This document shows, one piece after another, positions 1-7,143 of a stretch of DNA of 8,939 bases (positions are counted from its first letter, which is position 1; the number at the start of each line of letters is the position of its first letter). The position numbers and the translations under genes were made by a program. The stretch is taken from NCBI GenBank assembly GCA_002687335.1, contig NYZY01000029.1:1-8939 (forward strand), in the 5' to 3' direction. Under the pieces are notes generated by a model. It worked only from the letters and a program-made list of their open reading frames with translations, did no database searches and was not told the origin of the DNA. Origin of the DNA: Chloroflexota bacterium (lineage in GTDB: Bacteria > Chloroflexota > Dehalococcoidia > UBA1151 > UBA1328).

Positions 1-195
1 CCCTCAGCGGCTCTTATTGCTGCAGATCCATTGACAGCCGAGGCGATACGATCATCTTTGACAGGGCACACTTTCGCAATATTTGTCACAGCAGTAGCAG
101 CTGGGGAAGCTGCATTAGCGTTTGCTCTCGTATTTGCGATGTATCGAGCGGTGGAATCGGTAGAAATTACAGATGCTTCTGAAATGAAGAACTGA
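1..195 (+). CDS. nuoK: NADH-quinone oxidoreductase subunit K (NuoK), C-terminal part
   Basis: This is the last 64 codons of an open frame that enters from the left edge and stops with TGA at 193-195. NuoK is a small (about 100 residue) three-helix membrane subunit of respiratory complex I, related to MrpC, and contributes to the proton path. The visible part has one clear hydrophobic helix (fragment residues 25-48) containing AVAAGEAALAFAL. Its Glu (codon 106-108) aligns with the conserved membrane Glu72 of the E. coli protein, which lies in AAAEASIGLAL. The tail ends in SEMKN, very like the SEMRG ending of E. coli NuoK, which separates it from MrpC-type homologues. The first conserved Glu and the start lie outside the window. 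Position ahead of nuoL, nuoM and nuoN fits the standard nuo order. Confidence 0.93.
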   Translation, partial: PSAALIAADPLTAEAIRSSLTGHTFAIFVTAVAAGEAALAFALVFAMYRAVESVEITDASEMKN

Positions 196-227
196 TTGAT
201 CTAATACAAGTATGGAATTTCATTGAA

Positions 228-422
228 ATGTGGATCGACTATAAAAAAACACCAAATCTTATATCTGCACAGATGTGGAAAGACCTTCTCGAAGGGGAAG
301 GGCTTCCGACTATGTTGATACCAGAGGGCGATATTTTGGATTGGGCCGAAAACTCGTCCTTTCGGGTCATGGTTCCCAAAGGTAGAGAACACGTGGCAGA
401 CGAAATATTGAGAAAACTGTGA
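228..422 (+). CDS. Small DUF2007-like protein within the nuo operon
   Basis: A 64-residue soluble protein with no membrane helix or signal peptide. Its pattern resembles the DUF2007 family (PF09413, 'putative signal transducing protein'). There is an N-terminal strand (WIDY), then a helix with NLISAQMWKDLLEGEGLP (residues 10-27), where family members typically have a stretch like A.....LLE..GIP. A variable loop follows, and then a C-terminal strand-helix FRVMVPKGREHVADEIL (45-61), matching the usual 'V.VP......A..IL' ending. The function of such proteins is not established. The ATG at 228 is the only ATG upstream of the conserved core in this frame; no good Shine-Dalgarno precedes it. It sits 32 bases after nuoK and 12 bases before nuoL on the same strand, so it is almost certainly co-transcribed with complex I. 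A role in assembly or regulation of the complex would be a guess. The family call is from memory of the pattern. Confidence 0.72.
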   Translation: MWIDYKKTPNLISAQMWKDLLEGEGLPTMLIPEGDILDWAENSSFRVMVPKGREHVADEILRKL

Positions 423-423
423 T

Positions 424-428
424 AGGGA
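424..428 (+). promoter_or_regulatory. Weak ribosome binding site of nuoL
   Basis: AGGGA lies 6 bases upstream of the GTG at 435, a plausible Shine-Dalgarno spacing. It is only a partial match, but it supports GTG as the nuoL start in a gap of just 12 bases after the preceding stop codon. Confidence 0.35.
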
Positions 429-434
429 ATACTT

Positions 435-2450
435 GTGATAACTGAGGGTCTTGTCTGGTTAATAATTGCGCTGCCAATCATCAGCTTTTTGGTGAATGGA
501 CTATTGGTGCGCGCCTTCATTGGATCCAATTCCAAATATGCTGGTTACATCACAATCGCGGCTATCGGCGCTTCGTTTATTCTTTCTCTGATGGCGCTAG
601 CAACCGTGATGTCTGACGGTCCTCTTGAGTTTGAAACTCATCACTGGATATTTATCGGTGGGATGGACTTGAGTTTCGGTTTAATCCTTGACCAACTATC
701 TGTAATTATGCTGGTGGTGGTTAGTGGCATTAGTTTGCTTGTGCAGATTTACGGACAGGCATATATGGACGGCGACAGGAGTTACACACGATATTTTGCC
801 TACATGTCGTTGTTTACCGCTTCAATGCTTGGACTCGTGCTTGCTCGAAATGTGATCCAGATATTTGTTTTTTGGGAATTGGTTGGGGTTTCTTCTTACT
901 TGTTGATCGGTTTCTGGATGGATCGTCCTTCGGCAGCCGCTGCTGCAAAAAAGGCGTTCATCATGACTCGCTTTGGGGATTTCGGGTTTCTCCTGGGAAT
1001 CCTTTATCTATATTCGATAAATCCGTCTTACATGGACGTTTCCGTGCTTTATAAGGCTATCGGGGCCGAGGCAATTACTGCATCTATGGCAACGTGGGTC
1101 GCCTTGGGATTTTTTGCTGGTGCTGTTGGAAAATCTGCGCAATTCCCACTTCACTCATGGCTTCCCGATGCGATGGAAGGTCCGACTTCTGTATCTGCTT
1201 TGATTCATTCGGCCACGATGGTTACGGCCGGGGTATTTTTGATCGCACGTTTTTTCCCGTTATTTGAGTATGCCAACGTTATGACTCTTGTTGCTCTCGT
1301 TGGTGGGTTTACGGCTGTATTTGCAGCAACGATGGGTTTGGTTGCAAATGATATTAAGCGGGTTTTGGCCTATTCAACGATCAGTCAGCTCGGTTACATG
1401 GTGATGGCTTTGGGCGTTGGCGCGTATGCCCCAGCAATATTCCATTTATTCACTCATGCATTTTTTAAGGCGGCATTGTTCCTGGGCGCCGGGTCGGTTC
1501 ATCATGCAGCTGGAACATTCAATATGAAATATATGGGTGGTCTGAAGAGACATATGCCTTGGACTTACTGGGGAATGATCATAGCCAGTCTTAGTCTTGC
1601 TGGCCTCTTTCCTTTTTCTGGTTTCTGGTCAAAAGACGAAATACTTGGGCATGCAGCTGAATTTGGAGCCACGACCGGTAATATTGTTTTGGCTCTAGGA
1701 TTGATAGCTGCTCTGATGACGGCGTTCTACATGTTTCGGGCAATATTTCTGACATTTCATGGAGAATGGAATGGAGGAGGTGAGAAAGAGGAGGCGGATG
1801 CCCAACTTTCAGGCGATCCTTTACCGGTAGGAAATGCGCATTCACATCTTGGGGAGTCCCCGTGGCTGATGATTGGTCCTGTCACGTTGTTAGCGGCCAT
1901 TTCTGTATTTATAGGATTCTTTTCTAATCCCGTCGTTGACGTGGGTTCGATAGATAAGCACGCTTTTGCTCATTTTGTGACGGTGGAAAATGAAGAGGTA
2001 TTTCCACTAGACGACGAAGAGGGTGGTCACAAAGCTGCGGATCACGCTGGAGCGGCACCTAAATTTAATTTTGTGGTTGCTGGCATCTCATCTTTGCTTG
2101 CGCTAAGTGGAATTGGCCTCGCGTACGCTATGTACATCAAGTCTTGGATTTCACCGTCATCCATGGGCGCGCGATTCCGGCCACTCTACAACCTGATTTT
2201 CAGTAAGTATTATTTTGACGAGATATACGAAAATCTAATTGTTTCCAAGGGTTTCTACAAGTACCTTGCTGATGCTTTGCGTTGGTTCGATGAGCACTGG
2301 GTAGATAACGCAAATATTCATCTTTCCAATTGGGTGTCTCGAATCGGAAAAAGTGGGGTGCTAATTCAAAACGGTCAAACACAGACTTACGCAGTAGGCA
2401 TGGTTATAGGCGTCATTGCAATTGCAGCGGGGTTCCTGCTATGGGGCTAA
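435..2450 (+). CDS. nuoL: NADH-quinone oxidoreductase subunit L (NuoL)
   Basis: A 671-residue polytopic membrane protein, the distal antiporter-like subunit of complex I, which pumps protons in response to quinone reduction and clamps the membrane arm with a long lateral helix. Key residues are present. FWELVG holds Glu148 (E. coli Glu144). GDFGF holds Asp182. VGKSAQFPLHSWLPDAMEGP (232-250) holds Lys233. HTHAFFKA-like LFTHAFFKA holds Lys345. SGFWSKDEI holds Lys400-Asp401 on the broken helix 12. Residues 580-606 (PLYNLIFSKYYFDEIYENLIV) are the usual NuoL region leading into the lateral helix, and a final membrane helix closes the protein (653-670). It is about 60 residues longer than the E. 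coli subunit (613). The extra length is mostly in polar His/acidic loops at about 441-475 and 505-543. The start is GTG, giving a hydrophobic first helix straight away. Context with nuoK, nuoM and nuoN favours complex I over a Mrp antiporter. Confidence 0.97.
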   Translation: MITEGLVWLIIALPIISFLVNGLLVRAFIGSNSKYAGYITIAAIGASFILSLMALATVMSDGPLEFETHHWIFIGGMDLSFGLILDQLSVIMLVVVSGISLLVQIYGQAYMDGDRSYTRYFAYMSLFTASMLGLVLARNVIQIFVFWELVGVSSYLLIGFWMDRPSAAAAAKKAFIMTRFGDFGFLLGILYLYSINPSYMDVSVLYKAIGAEAITASMATWVALGFFAGAVGKSAQFPLHSWLPDAMEGPTSVSALIHSATMVTAGVFLIARFFPLFEYANVMTLVALVGGFTAVFAATMGLVANDIKRVLAYSTISQLGYMVMALGVGAYAPAIFHLFTHAFFKAALFLGAGSVHHAAGTFNMKYMGGLKRHMPWTYWGMIIASLSLAGLFPFSGFWSKDEILGHAAEFGATTGNIVLALGLIAALMTAFYMFRAIFLTFHGEWNGGGEKEEADAQLSGDPLPVGNAHSHLGESPWLMIGPVTLLAAISVFIGFFSNPVVDVGSIDKHAFAHFVTVENEEVFPLDDEEGGHKAADHAGAAPKFNFVVAGISSLLALSGIGLAYAMYIKSWISPSSMGARFRPLYNLIFSKYYFDEIYENLIVSKGFYKYLADALRWFDEHWVDNANIHLSNWVSRIGKSGVLIQNGQTQTYAVGMVIGVIAIAAGFLLWG

Positions 2451-2504
2451 TAGTTAGCTTGGGAATACAACCATGGGGAACGGCACATATGTTGGGCGCT
2501 GTAT

Positions 2505-2510
2505 CGGAGG
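2505..2510 (+). promoter_or_regulatory. Ribosome binding site of nuoM
   Basis: CGGAGG ends 6 bases before the GTG at 2517. This is the clearest Shine-Dalgarno sequence in the window and decides the nuoM start: the ATGs at 2473 and 2489 are in other frames. Confidence 0.7.
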
Positions 2511-2516
2511 CTATCA

Positions 2517-4070
2517 GTGTTTGAAGGGCTTCTGACGATTACGGTATTTCTGCCTGCGACCGTTGCAATATTGGTTACTCTGTTTGCACGCGGAAAAGAG
2601 GTTGACCGCCAAGTACGTTGGATTTCTATTGCAGCCACTGCAGTTACGTTTGCTCTGACAGTTATGGTTTACGTTGGGTATGACCAAGCTGTTGGTGGTA
2701 TTCAGATGGTTGATTATTACGAGCGTTGGATACCTGTCGATGCATTGAGATCCTCTTATTTACTTGGTGTTGATGGATTGAGCGCACCATTGGTGCTTCT
2801 CACCGGGATACTGGGTATGGCAGCCGCTTTTGCCTCATGGCGCATCGAAAAGCGTGTTCGTGAATATTTCATGTGGTTGCTTCTGCTTGAGACAGCCGTT
2901 TTGGGTGTGTTTGTATCACTGGACTTGCTGCTCTTCTTTATATTCTTCGAATTTGAATTGATTCCGATGTTTATGCTGATCGTGCTATGGGGAAGTGGCC
3001 GACCTCGTTATTCCGCGATGAAGTTCGTGCTGTTTACGCTGGCGGGAGGGGCGTTCATGTTGGTGGGCATCCTTGCTATTTACGTAACACCTGATGTCGG
3101 TACATTGGCGATGGTCTCGATTCCTGAGTTAGGTATTACTGGTATTCCTGAGCTTATGGCCGGTGCAAAATTGGCATTGCCAGCTGCTTTGATATTCGGA
3201 TTTTTCTTTATAGCTTTCGCTGTAAAATTACCGTTGTGGCCAGTGCATAGTTGGTTGCCAGATGCCCACACTGATGCTCCCACGGCCGTTTCGGTTATGT
3301 TGGCTGGGGTTTTGCTGAAAATGGCCGGATATGGGCTTTTGAGGATTAATCTTGGCTTTTTCCAAGAGACCCAAAATTTCACCATCCATGATGTGGCCGG
3401 GCCAATGGCGATCATAGCGGCAATTTCAGTTATTTACGGTGGTATTGTTACAGTTCGCCAGACGGACATGAAAAGACTGATCGCATATAGTTCTGTCAGT
3501 CACATGGGTTTTGTCATGCTCGGCTTGTCGGCGGTTGGGGCGTCGGCTGTAGATACGTCTGCTGCCGGCCTGAATGGTGCAGCGTTACAGATGTTTACAC
3601 ATGGCACTATTACCGGACTCGCCTTTTTGATGGTTGGGCTATCTTACGATCGGACTCATACTCGTCATATTCCTCATTTGGGAGGCCTATGGAAGAAGAT
3701 GCCAATGATTGCGATTTTCTTTTTGATCGCTGGCTTTGGCTCACTCGGCCTCCCTGCTCTATCGGGATTTGTGGCTGAGATCATGGTGTTTCTTGGTACA
3801 TTTTCGGTCTGGCCATGGCCTACGGCTGTTGCTGCGTTTGGTGTGGTACTGGCCGCCGGTTATACGTTGTGGATGGTTCAAAGGGTCTTCTTCGGTGCTC
3901 GCCCTGCAACCCCAGGACTTTCTGATCAAGTGTATGAAAATCTGACTGACGCTAGCTGGGTCGATATGATCCCTGTAATCATATTGGCGGCTCCTATTTT
4001 TATTATCGGATTGTGGCCTTCGGTTGTTACCGACGTATTTGATATTGGTATCCAGGCGGTGCTTAGGTAA
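2517..4070 (+). CDS. nuoM: NADH-quinone oxidoreductase subunit M (NuoM)
   Basis: A 517-residue membrane protein with about 14 hydrophobic helices, the central-distal antiporter-like pump of complex I (E. coli NuoM is 509). Signature residues are visible. FFEFELIPMFMLI holds Glu145, equivalent to the essential Glu144. FAVKLPLWPVHSWLPDAHTD (234-253) holds Lys237 in the broken helix 7. VLLKMAGYGLLR holds Lys268. GFVAEIMVFLG holds Glu421, matching the helix-12 Glu407 that is special to NuoM (Lys in NuoL and NuoN). HMGFVMLGL and MFTHGTITGLAFLMVG are further family blocks. The GTG start is supported by a strong ribosome binding site. A 66-base gap separates it from nuoL, which is long for this operon. 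Its TAA stop overlaps the nuoN ATG by one base. Confidence 0.97.
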   Translation: MFEGLLTITVFLPATVAILVTLFARGKEVDRQVRWISIAATAVTFALTVMVYVGYDQAVGGIQMVDYYERWIPVDALRSSYLLGVDGLSAPLVLLTGILGMAAAFASWRIEKRVREYFMWLLLLETAVLGVFVSLDLLLFFIFFEFELIPMFMLIVLWGSGRPRYSAMKFVLFTLAGGAFMLVGILAIYVTPDVGTLAMVSIPELGITGIPELMAGAKLALPAALIFGFFFIAFAVKLPLWPVHSWLPDAHTDAPTAVSVMLAGVLLKMAGYGLLRINLGFFQETQNFTIHDVAGPMAIIAAISVIYGGIVTVRQTDMKRLIAYSSVSHMGFVMLGLSAVGASAVDTSAAGLNGAALQMFTHGTITGLAFLMVGLSYDRTHTRHIPHLGGLWKKMPMIAIFFLIAGFGSLGLPALSGFVAEIMVFLGTFSVWPWPTAVAAFGVVLAAGYTLWMVQRVFFGARPATPGLSDQVYENLTDASWVDMIPVIILAAPIFIIGLWPSVVTDVFDIGIQAVLR

Positions 4071-5575
4071 TGACTGTCAACGATTTTTGGGTACTGTCTC
4101 CTGAAATTGCTATGGCGCTTCTCGCTTTGTCGGTAATAACCGCCGATCTCATCACTCGAAACGTGGTGAAGGTTTTGTTCATTGCCTGTGTTGGGCTGAC
4201 AGTGCCGCTGTTTTTCGCTTTGAATCTCTGGTACGGATGGTTTGGTGACCCTGTCACGGGTTCAGCCCTGTTCGGAACAGTTGAAGCCGACCGCTTCTCA
4301 CTCTTTTTCAAATTCCTGCTTATAACCGTCAGCGCAGGCACTATTCTCGCGTCGGTGAAATATATTGCCGCTGACCGAATGAAAAATTACGGAGGAGAAT
4401 TCGTATCGCTATTACTACTATCGGTAACAGGGATGATGCTTCTCGTTTCTGCAACTGAGTTGATAACAATTTATGTTGCACTGGAACTGAGCGCGTTGCC
4501 GATTGTCGCCCTTGCTGCTATCCATCGCACTAAGCAAGGAATCGAGGCTGGCACTAAATTCTTCGTCTTATCTGCTATATCGAGCGCCATACTTCTTTAT
4601 GGATTTGCTTACATCTACGGATACGTCGGTAGCACTAACCTTGGAATGATTATGGAGCGGCTAGCCGTAATTCCAACTGAGGCTGGCGTTCCATTTGGTT
4701 CATACGCTGTTTTGCTGGCGGTGATATTAGTGGTCGCCGGATTTGGTTTCAAAATGGCTGTAGTTCCTTGGCAAATGTGGGTGCCGGATGTTTACCAAGG
4801 AGCTCCGACTCCAGTTGCAGCATTTCTTTCGGTAGCTTCAAAAGCTTCGGCATTTGCGGTGATAATGCGGATTATGTATTCGGCTTTTGGAGATCCTTCC
4901 ATGATGCAGGATTGGTCTGGGCTGTTTGCGATCTTAGCAGCTGTTTCTATGACCGTAGGTAACGTGCTGGCTTTAGCCCAATCTAATATAAAACGACTGC
5001 TCGGTTACTCTACGATTGCGCAAGCTGGTTACATCTTAGTAGGTGTTGCTTCTGTGCCTGCAAATCAGGTTGGTTCGGCTTTTACCGGAGCGGGGCCTCA
5101 AGGTGCTATGTACTATCTCGCCGGATACGCGTTTACGAACTTGGCAGTATTTTTTGCCGTCATTGCGATTACCATGCGTACTGGGGATGATTCAATCGAC
5201 GGTTTGAAGGGAATGTTGAAGCGCTCACCGCTTCTGGCTTCTCTTCTCGTATTTGGCCTTCTTTCCCTGTTGGGTATGCCTCCTACGGTTGGTTTTATGG
5301 CCAAGGTTGTCGTTTTTGGCTCAGCTTTGAACGCGAACCTTGCGTGGCTGGCTGTAGTTGGCGTGGTAAATACCGTAATTGCGGCATATTACTACCTCAG
5401 GGTGATTCGAACTATCGTTTTTGATGATCCAGTAGAAACGTCTACGTTTAGCGGGGATAAGCCGGTTTTGGTTGCTGCTGGGGTTGCCGCTATTGGAACT
5501 GGTATTTTCGGGCTTGCACCTTTCTTGTTACTTGAGTTCGCTGAAAGCGCACTGACAATTATTCCGGGTCTGTAA
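4070..5575 (+). CDS. nuoN: NADH-quinone oxidoreductase subunit N (NuoN)
   Basis: A 501-residue membrane protein, the third antiporter-like subunit of complex I, placed between NuoM and NuoK in the membrane arm. Its length is typical (E. coli 485). Conserved charges are all present. IYVALELSALPIVAL holds Glu139 (E. coli Glu133). GFGFKMAVVPWQMWVPDVYQ (224-243) holds Lys228 (Lys217). SVASKASAFAV holds Lys258 (Lys247). PPTVGFMAKVVVF holds Lys412 (Lys395), which confirms NuoN rather than NuoM. NIKRLLGYSTIAQAGYILVG (306-325) is the characteristic helix 10-11 block. The ATG overlaps the nuoM TAA in TAATG, so translation is probably coupled by re-initiation, and no separate strong Shine-Dalgarno is needed. 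It is the last nuo gene; a 93-base gap follows. Confidence 0.97.
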   Translation: MTVNDFWVLSPEIAMALLALSVITADLITRNVVKVLFIACVGLTVPLFFALNLWYGWFGDPVTGSALFGTVEADRFSLFFKFLLITVSAGTILASVKYIAADRMKNYGGEFVSLLLLSVTGMMLLVSATELITIYVALELSALPIVALAAIHRTKQGIEAGTKFFVLSAISSAILLYGFAYIYGYVGSTNLGMIMERLAVIPTEAGVPFGSYAVLLAVILVVAGFGFKMAVVPWQMWVPDVYQGAPTPVAAFLSVASKASAFAVIMRIMYSAFGDPSMMQDWSGLFAILAAVSMTVGNVLALAQSNIKRLLGYSTIAQAGYILVGVASVPANQVGSAFTGAGPQGAMYYLAGYAFTNLAVFFAVIAITMRTGDDSIDGLKGMLKRSPLLASLLVFGLLSLLGMPPTVGFMAKVVVFGSALNANLAWLAVVGVVNTVIAAYYYLRVIRTIVFDDPVETSTFSGDKPVLVAAGVAAIGTGIFGLAPFLLLEFAESALTIIPGL

Positions 5576-5668
5576 TTCATCTGTTAAGTATTTGTAATCT
5601 GTTCGAAAGTGTCCAAATAAATCGTAAACTGTTAATCGCCACCAGATTCATGAGATGTAACTAGTGAT
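5576..5668 (+). promoter_or_regulatory. AT-rich intergenic gap, possible promoter for the downstream genes
   Basis: This 93-base gap between nuoN and the NAD kinase gene is the longest non-coding stretch in the window. It contains a TTGTAA (5592-5597) that could be a -35 element, but nothing close to TATAAT lies 16-18 bases further on. TAAACT at 5625-5630 is a weak -10 candidate with only TTCGAA-like sequence at the right distance upstream. The heptamer CTGTTAA occurs twice (5581-5587 and 5629-5635), with a related CTGTTC at 5599-5604. No convincing GC-rich hairpin plus T-run is present, so read-through from nuo remains possible. A promoter is inferred mainly from gap size and the change of pathway. 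Confidence 0.22.
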
Positions 5669-6532
5669 ATGCCTCGGTATCAAAACATAGGAATTGTCTA
5701 CCACGGTTTGTTAACCGAAGCGGAGGAACTCGCCAAGCAAATTATTGTTGCTTACGGTAAAGATCGGAAGTGGTGGTTAGCGACTCAAGATACTCTGCGG
5801 GACCATCAGGAAGATCTCAACTCATCAGATTTAATTCTTACAATCGGTGGAGACGGTACGATCCTCCGTGGAGTGCATGTAGCTGCCTCTCGCGACATAC
5901 CTGTTTTAGGAGTGAATATGGGTCGGGTCGGGTTCATGAGCGATATTGAATCTAAAGATGCGATCAATGAAATAAGTTGGTACCTGGACGGTAATGCTCG
6001 AATTGAACGCCGTTACATGCTGAATGCGACAATCCAAGGTAAGGAATCTCAGTCGATTATTAGCCTTAATGATGTGACGGTTGCACGTGGCCCCATTGTT
6101 CGTGTAATTGAAGTTAGCACCGTTGTCGACGGGGTACATTTGGCCACCTATCGCGGTGATGGTGTGGTTGTTGCCACCGCCACCGGATCCACTGGATATA
6201 CCCTTGCACTTGGAGGTCCGGTCATGGATCCGGCATCTCGTGATTTTCTTGTCAAGCCAATTGCCACACATATGAGTCAGTTTGGGGGAGCGATATTGCA
6301 AGCGTCTTCCACAGTTGAACTAACCGTTCAATCAGGAGAAAAAGCCACGTTAAACGCTGACGGATTTATCGATGTGTCGCTAGCGGACGGTGAAACCGTG
6401 GTGATAACTCAAGCGGGGGACTACGCTTCATTTCTACGTCGTAAGCCAGCACCTGAATTTTGGGGTGACTTATCAAGGAGATTAGGGCTCAGAAAAGGTC
6501 CACTTAAATCTCCCCGACGACACGTTCTATAG
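5669..6532 (+). CDS. nadK: NAD kinase
   Basis: A 287-residue cytoplasmic enzyme that phosphorylates NAD to NADP using ATP (or polyphosphate in some members). Family motifs occur in order. ILTIGGDGTILRG (57-68) carries the GGDGT motif with the catalytic Asp. VNMGRVGFMSD (82-92) matches N.G..GFL. SLNDV (132-136) is the NE/D motif, here with Asp. VVATATGSTGYTLALGGPVMDP (167-188) is the TPTGSTAY...GGP substrate-binding loop. LVKPIATHM (194-202) and LNADG (228-232) follow. The loop reads ATATGSTGY rather than the commoner ATPTGSTAY, a mild variant. The ATG at 5669 is the only start available, since an in-frame TGA lies at 5651-5653; the Shine-Dalgarno is poor. It is followed after 30 bases by the Nudix gene, so the two probably form a transcription unit tied to NAD chemistry. 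Confidence 0.95.
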   Translation: MPRYQNIGIVYHGLLTEAEELAKQIIVAYGKDRKWWLATQDTLRDHQEDLNSSDLILTIGGDGTILRGVHVAASRDIPVLGVNMGRVGFMSDIESKDAINEISWYLDGNARIERRYMLNATIQGKESQSIISLNDVTVARGPIVRVIEVSTVVDGVHLATYRGDGVVVATATGSTGYTLALGGPVMDPASRDFLVKPIATHMSQFGGAILQASSTVELTVQSGEKATLNADGFIDVSLADGETVVITQAGDYASFLRRKPAPEFWGDLSRRLGLRKGPLKSPRRHVL

Positions 6533-6562
6533 CACTTGAAAACTCGGTAAAATAACAACGTT

Positions 6563-7126
6563 TTGCGACCTAAACGCCCTACCATTCTGTCAGTGGAACG
6601 TAAGTACGAAGGAGATCGAATCTCTCTTCGTGTCGAAACCGCTATATTTGATGATGGTGCAGCCTTTGATCGTGAGATAGTTGAACACCCTGGTTCAGTT
6701 GTCATTGTGCCCATAACGGATTCGGGTACTGTTCTGCTCATCAGGCAATTTCGCCAAGCAGCAGGAAAAGTTTTACTAGAGGCTTCTGCTGGAACCATAG
6801 AACCAGGTGAGGACCCAGAGGTAACAGCACTTAGAGAGTTACGAGAAGAGGTAGGACACAGGGCTGGAAAATTATTTTTGGTTGGGGGATCTTGGGTCGC
6901 TCCTGGATACTCGACTGAGTATTCGTACATGTTCATAGCGACTGAACTTGAGGAGGCTCCTTTACCTTCCGATGATGGAGAGGATATTTCGGTTGAAGAA
7001 ATTGAATTTGATGACCTACACCGTTTGATAGCTGAGGGTGAGATTGAAGACCAAATGTCAATAGCTGCGTTGTTATCGGCTCAACACGTGTACACGAAAC
7101 ACATCAAAGGTTCCGAAATTGAGTAG
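6563..7126 (+). CDS. Nudix hydrolase, ADP-ribose pyrophosphatase type
   Basis: A 187-residue soluble enzyme likely to cleave ADP-ribose to AMP and ribose 5-phosphate with divalent metal. The complete Nudix box spans residues 77-99 (G, five residues, E83, then R91-E92-L93-x-E95-E96-x-G98). A proline at 114, 15 residues after the box, is the position known to mark ADP-ribose hydrolases. The acidic loop SDDGEDISVEE (136-146) and the IEDQMSIAALL segment (161-171) also resemble NudF/NUDT5 proteins. The N-terminal KYEGDRISLRVE (14-25) is the usual start of the domain-swapped N-terminal sheet. The only start that keeps this region whole is TTG at 6563, as an in-frame TAA is at 6548-6550; GTG at 6593 is an alternative that trims ten residues. 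Other nucleoside diphosphate substrates cannot be excluded. The neighbouring NAD kinase supports an NAD-related role. Confidence 0.88.
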   Translation: MRPKRPTILSVERKYEGDRISLRVETAIFDDGAAFDREIVEHPGSVVIVPITDSGTVLLIRQFRQAAGKVLLEASAGTIEPGEDPEVTALRELREEVGHRAGKLFLVGGSWVAPGYSTEYSYMFIATELEEAPLPSDDGEDISVEEIEFDDLHRLIAEGEIEDQMSIAALLSAQHVYTKHIKGSEIE

Positions 7127-7143
7127 AAAAATAAGAAGTCTTA

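Noticed and set aside
217..229. Inverted repeat ATTTCA-T-TGAAAT over the start codon of the small DUF2007-like gene
   Set aside because: The stem that could form is about five mostly A-U pairs with a three-base loop, too weak to support a regulatory claim, and such repeats are common by chance.
3080..3415. 111-codon open frame on the minus strand
   Set aside because: It is antisense to the most conserved part of nuoM (helix 7 region) and has no motif of its own.
435..4070. NuoL/NuoM as parts of a Mrp-type Na+/H+ antiporter or hydrogenase complex
   Set aside because: The adjacent NuoK tail with SEMKN, the lateral-helix region in NuoL, the helix-12 Glu in NuoM and a true NuoN next door all match complex I.
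5576..5668. Rho-independent terminator after nuoN
   Set aside because: No GC-rich hairpin followed by a T-run could be found on the plus strand in this gap.
5906..6301. 131-codon open frame on the minus strand
   Set aside because: It is entirely antisense to the conserved core of nadK, with no recognisable family pattern and a His/Asn/Thr-rich shadow composition.
6421..6936. 171-codon open frame on the minus strand
   Set aside because: It lies antisense across the end of nadK and the first two thirds of the Nudix gene, both of which have full family motifs. Its Ser/Pro/Arg-rich composition is that of an antisense shadow.
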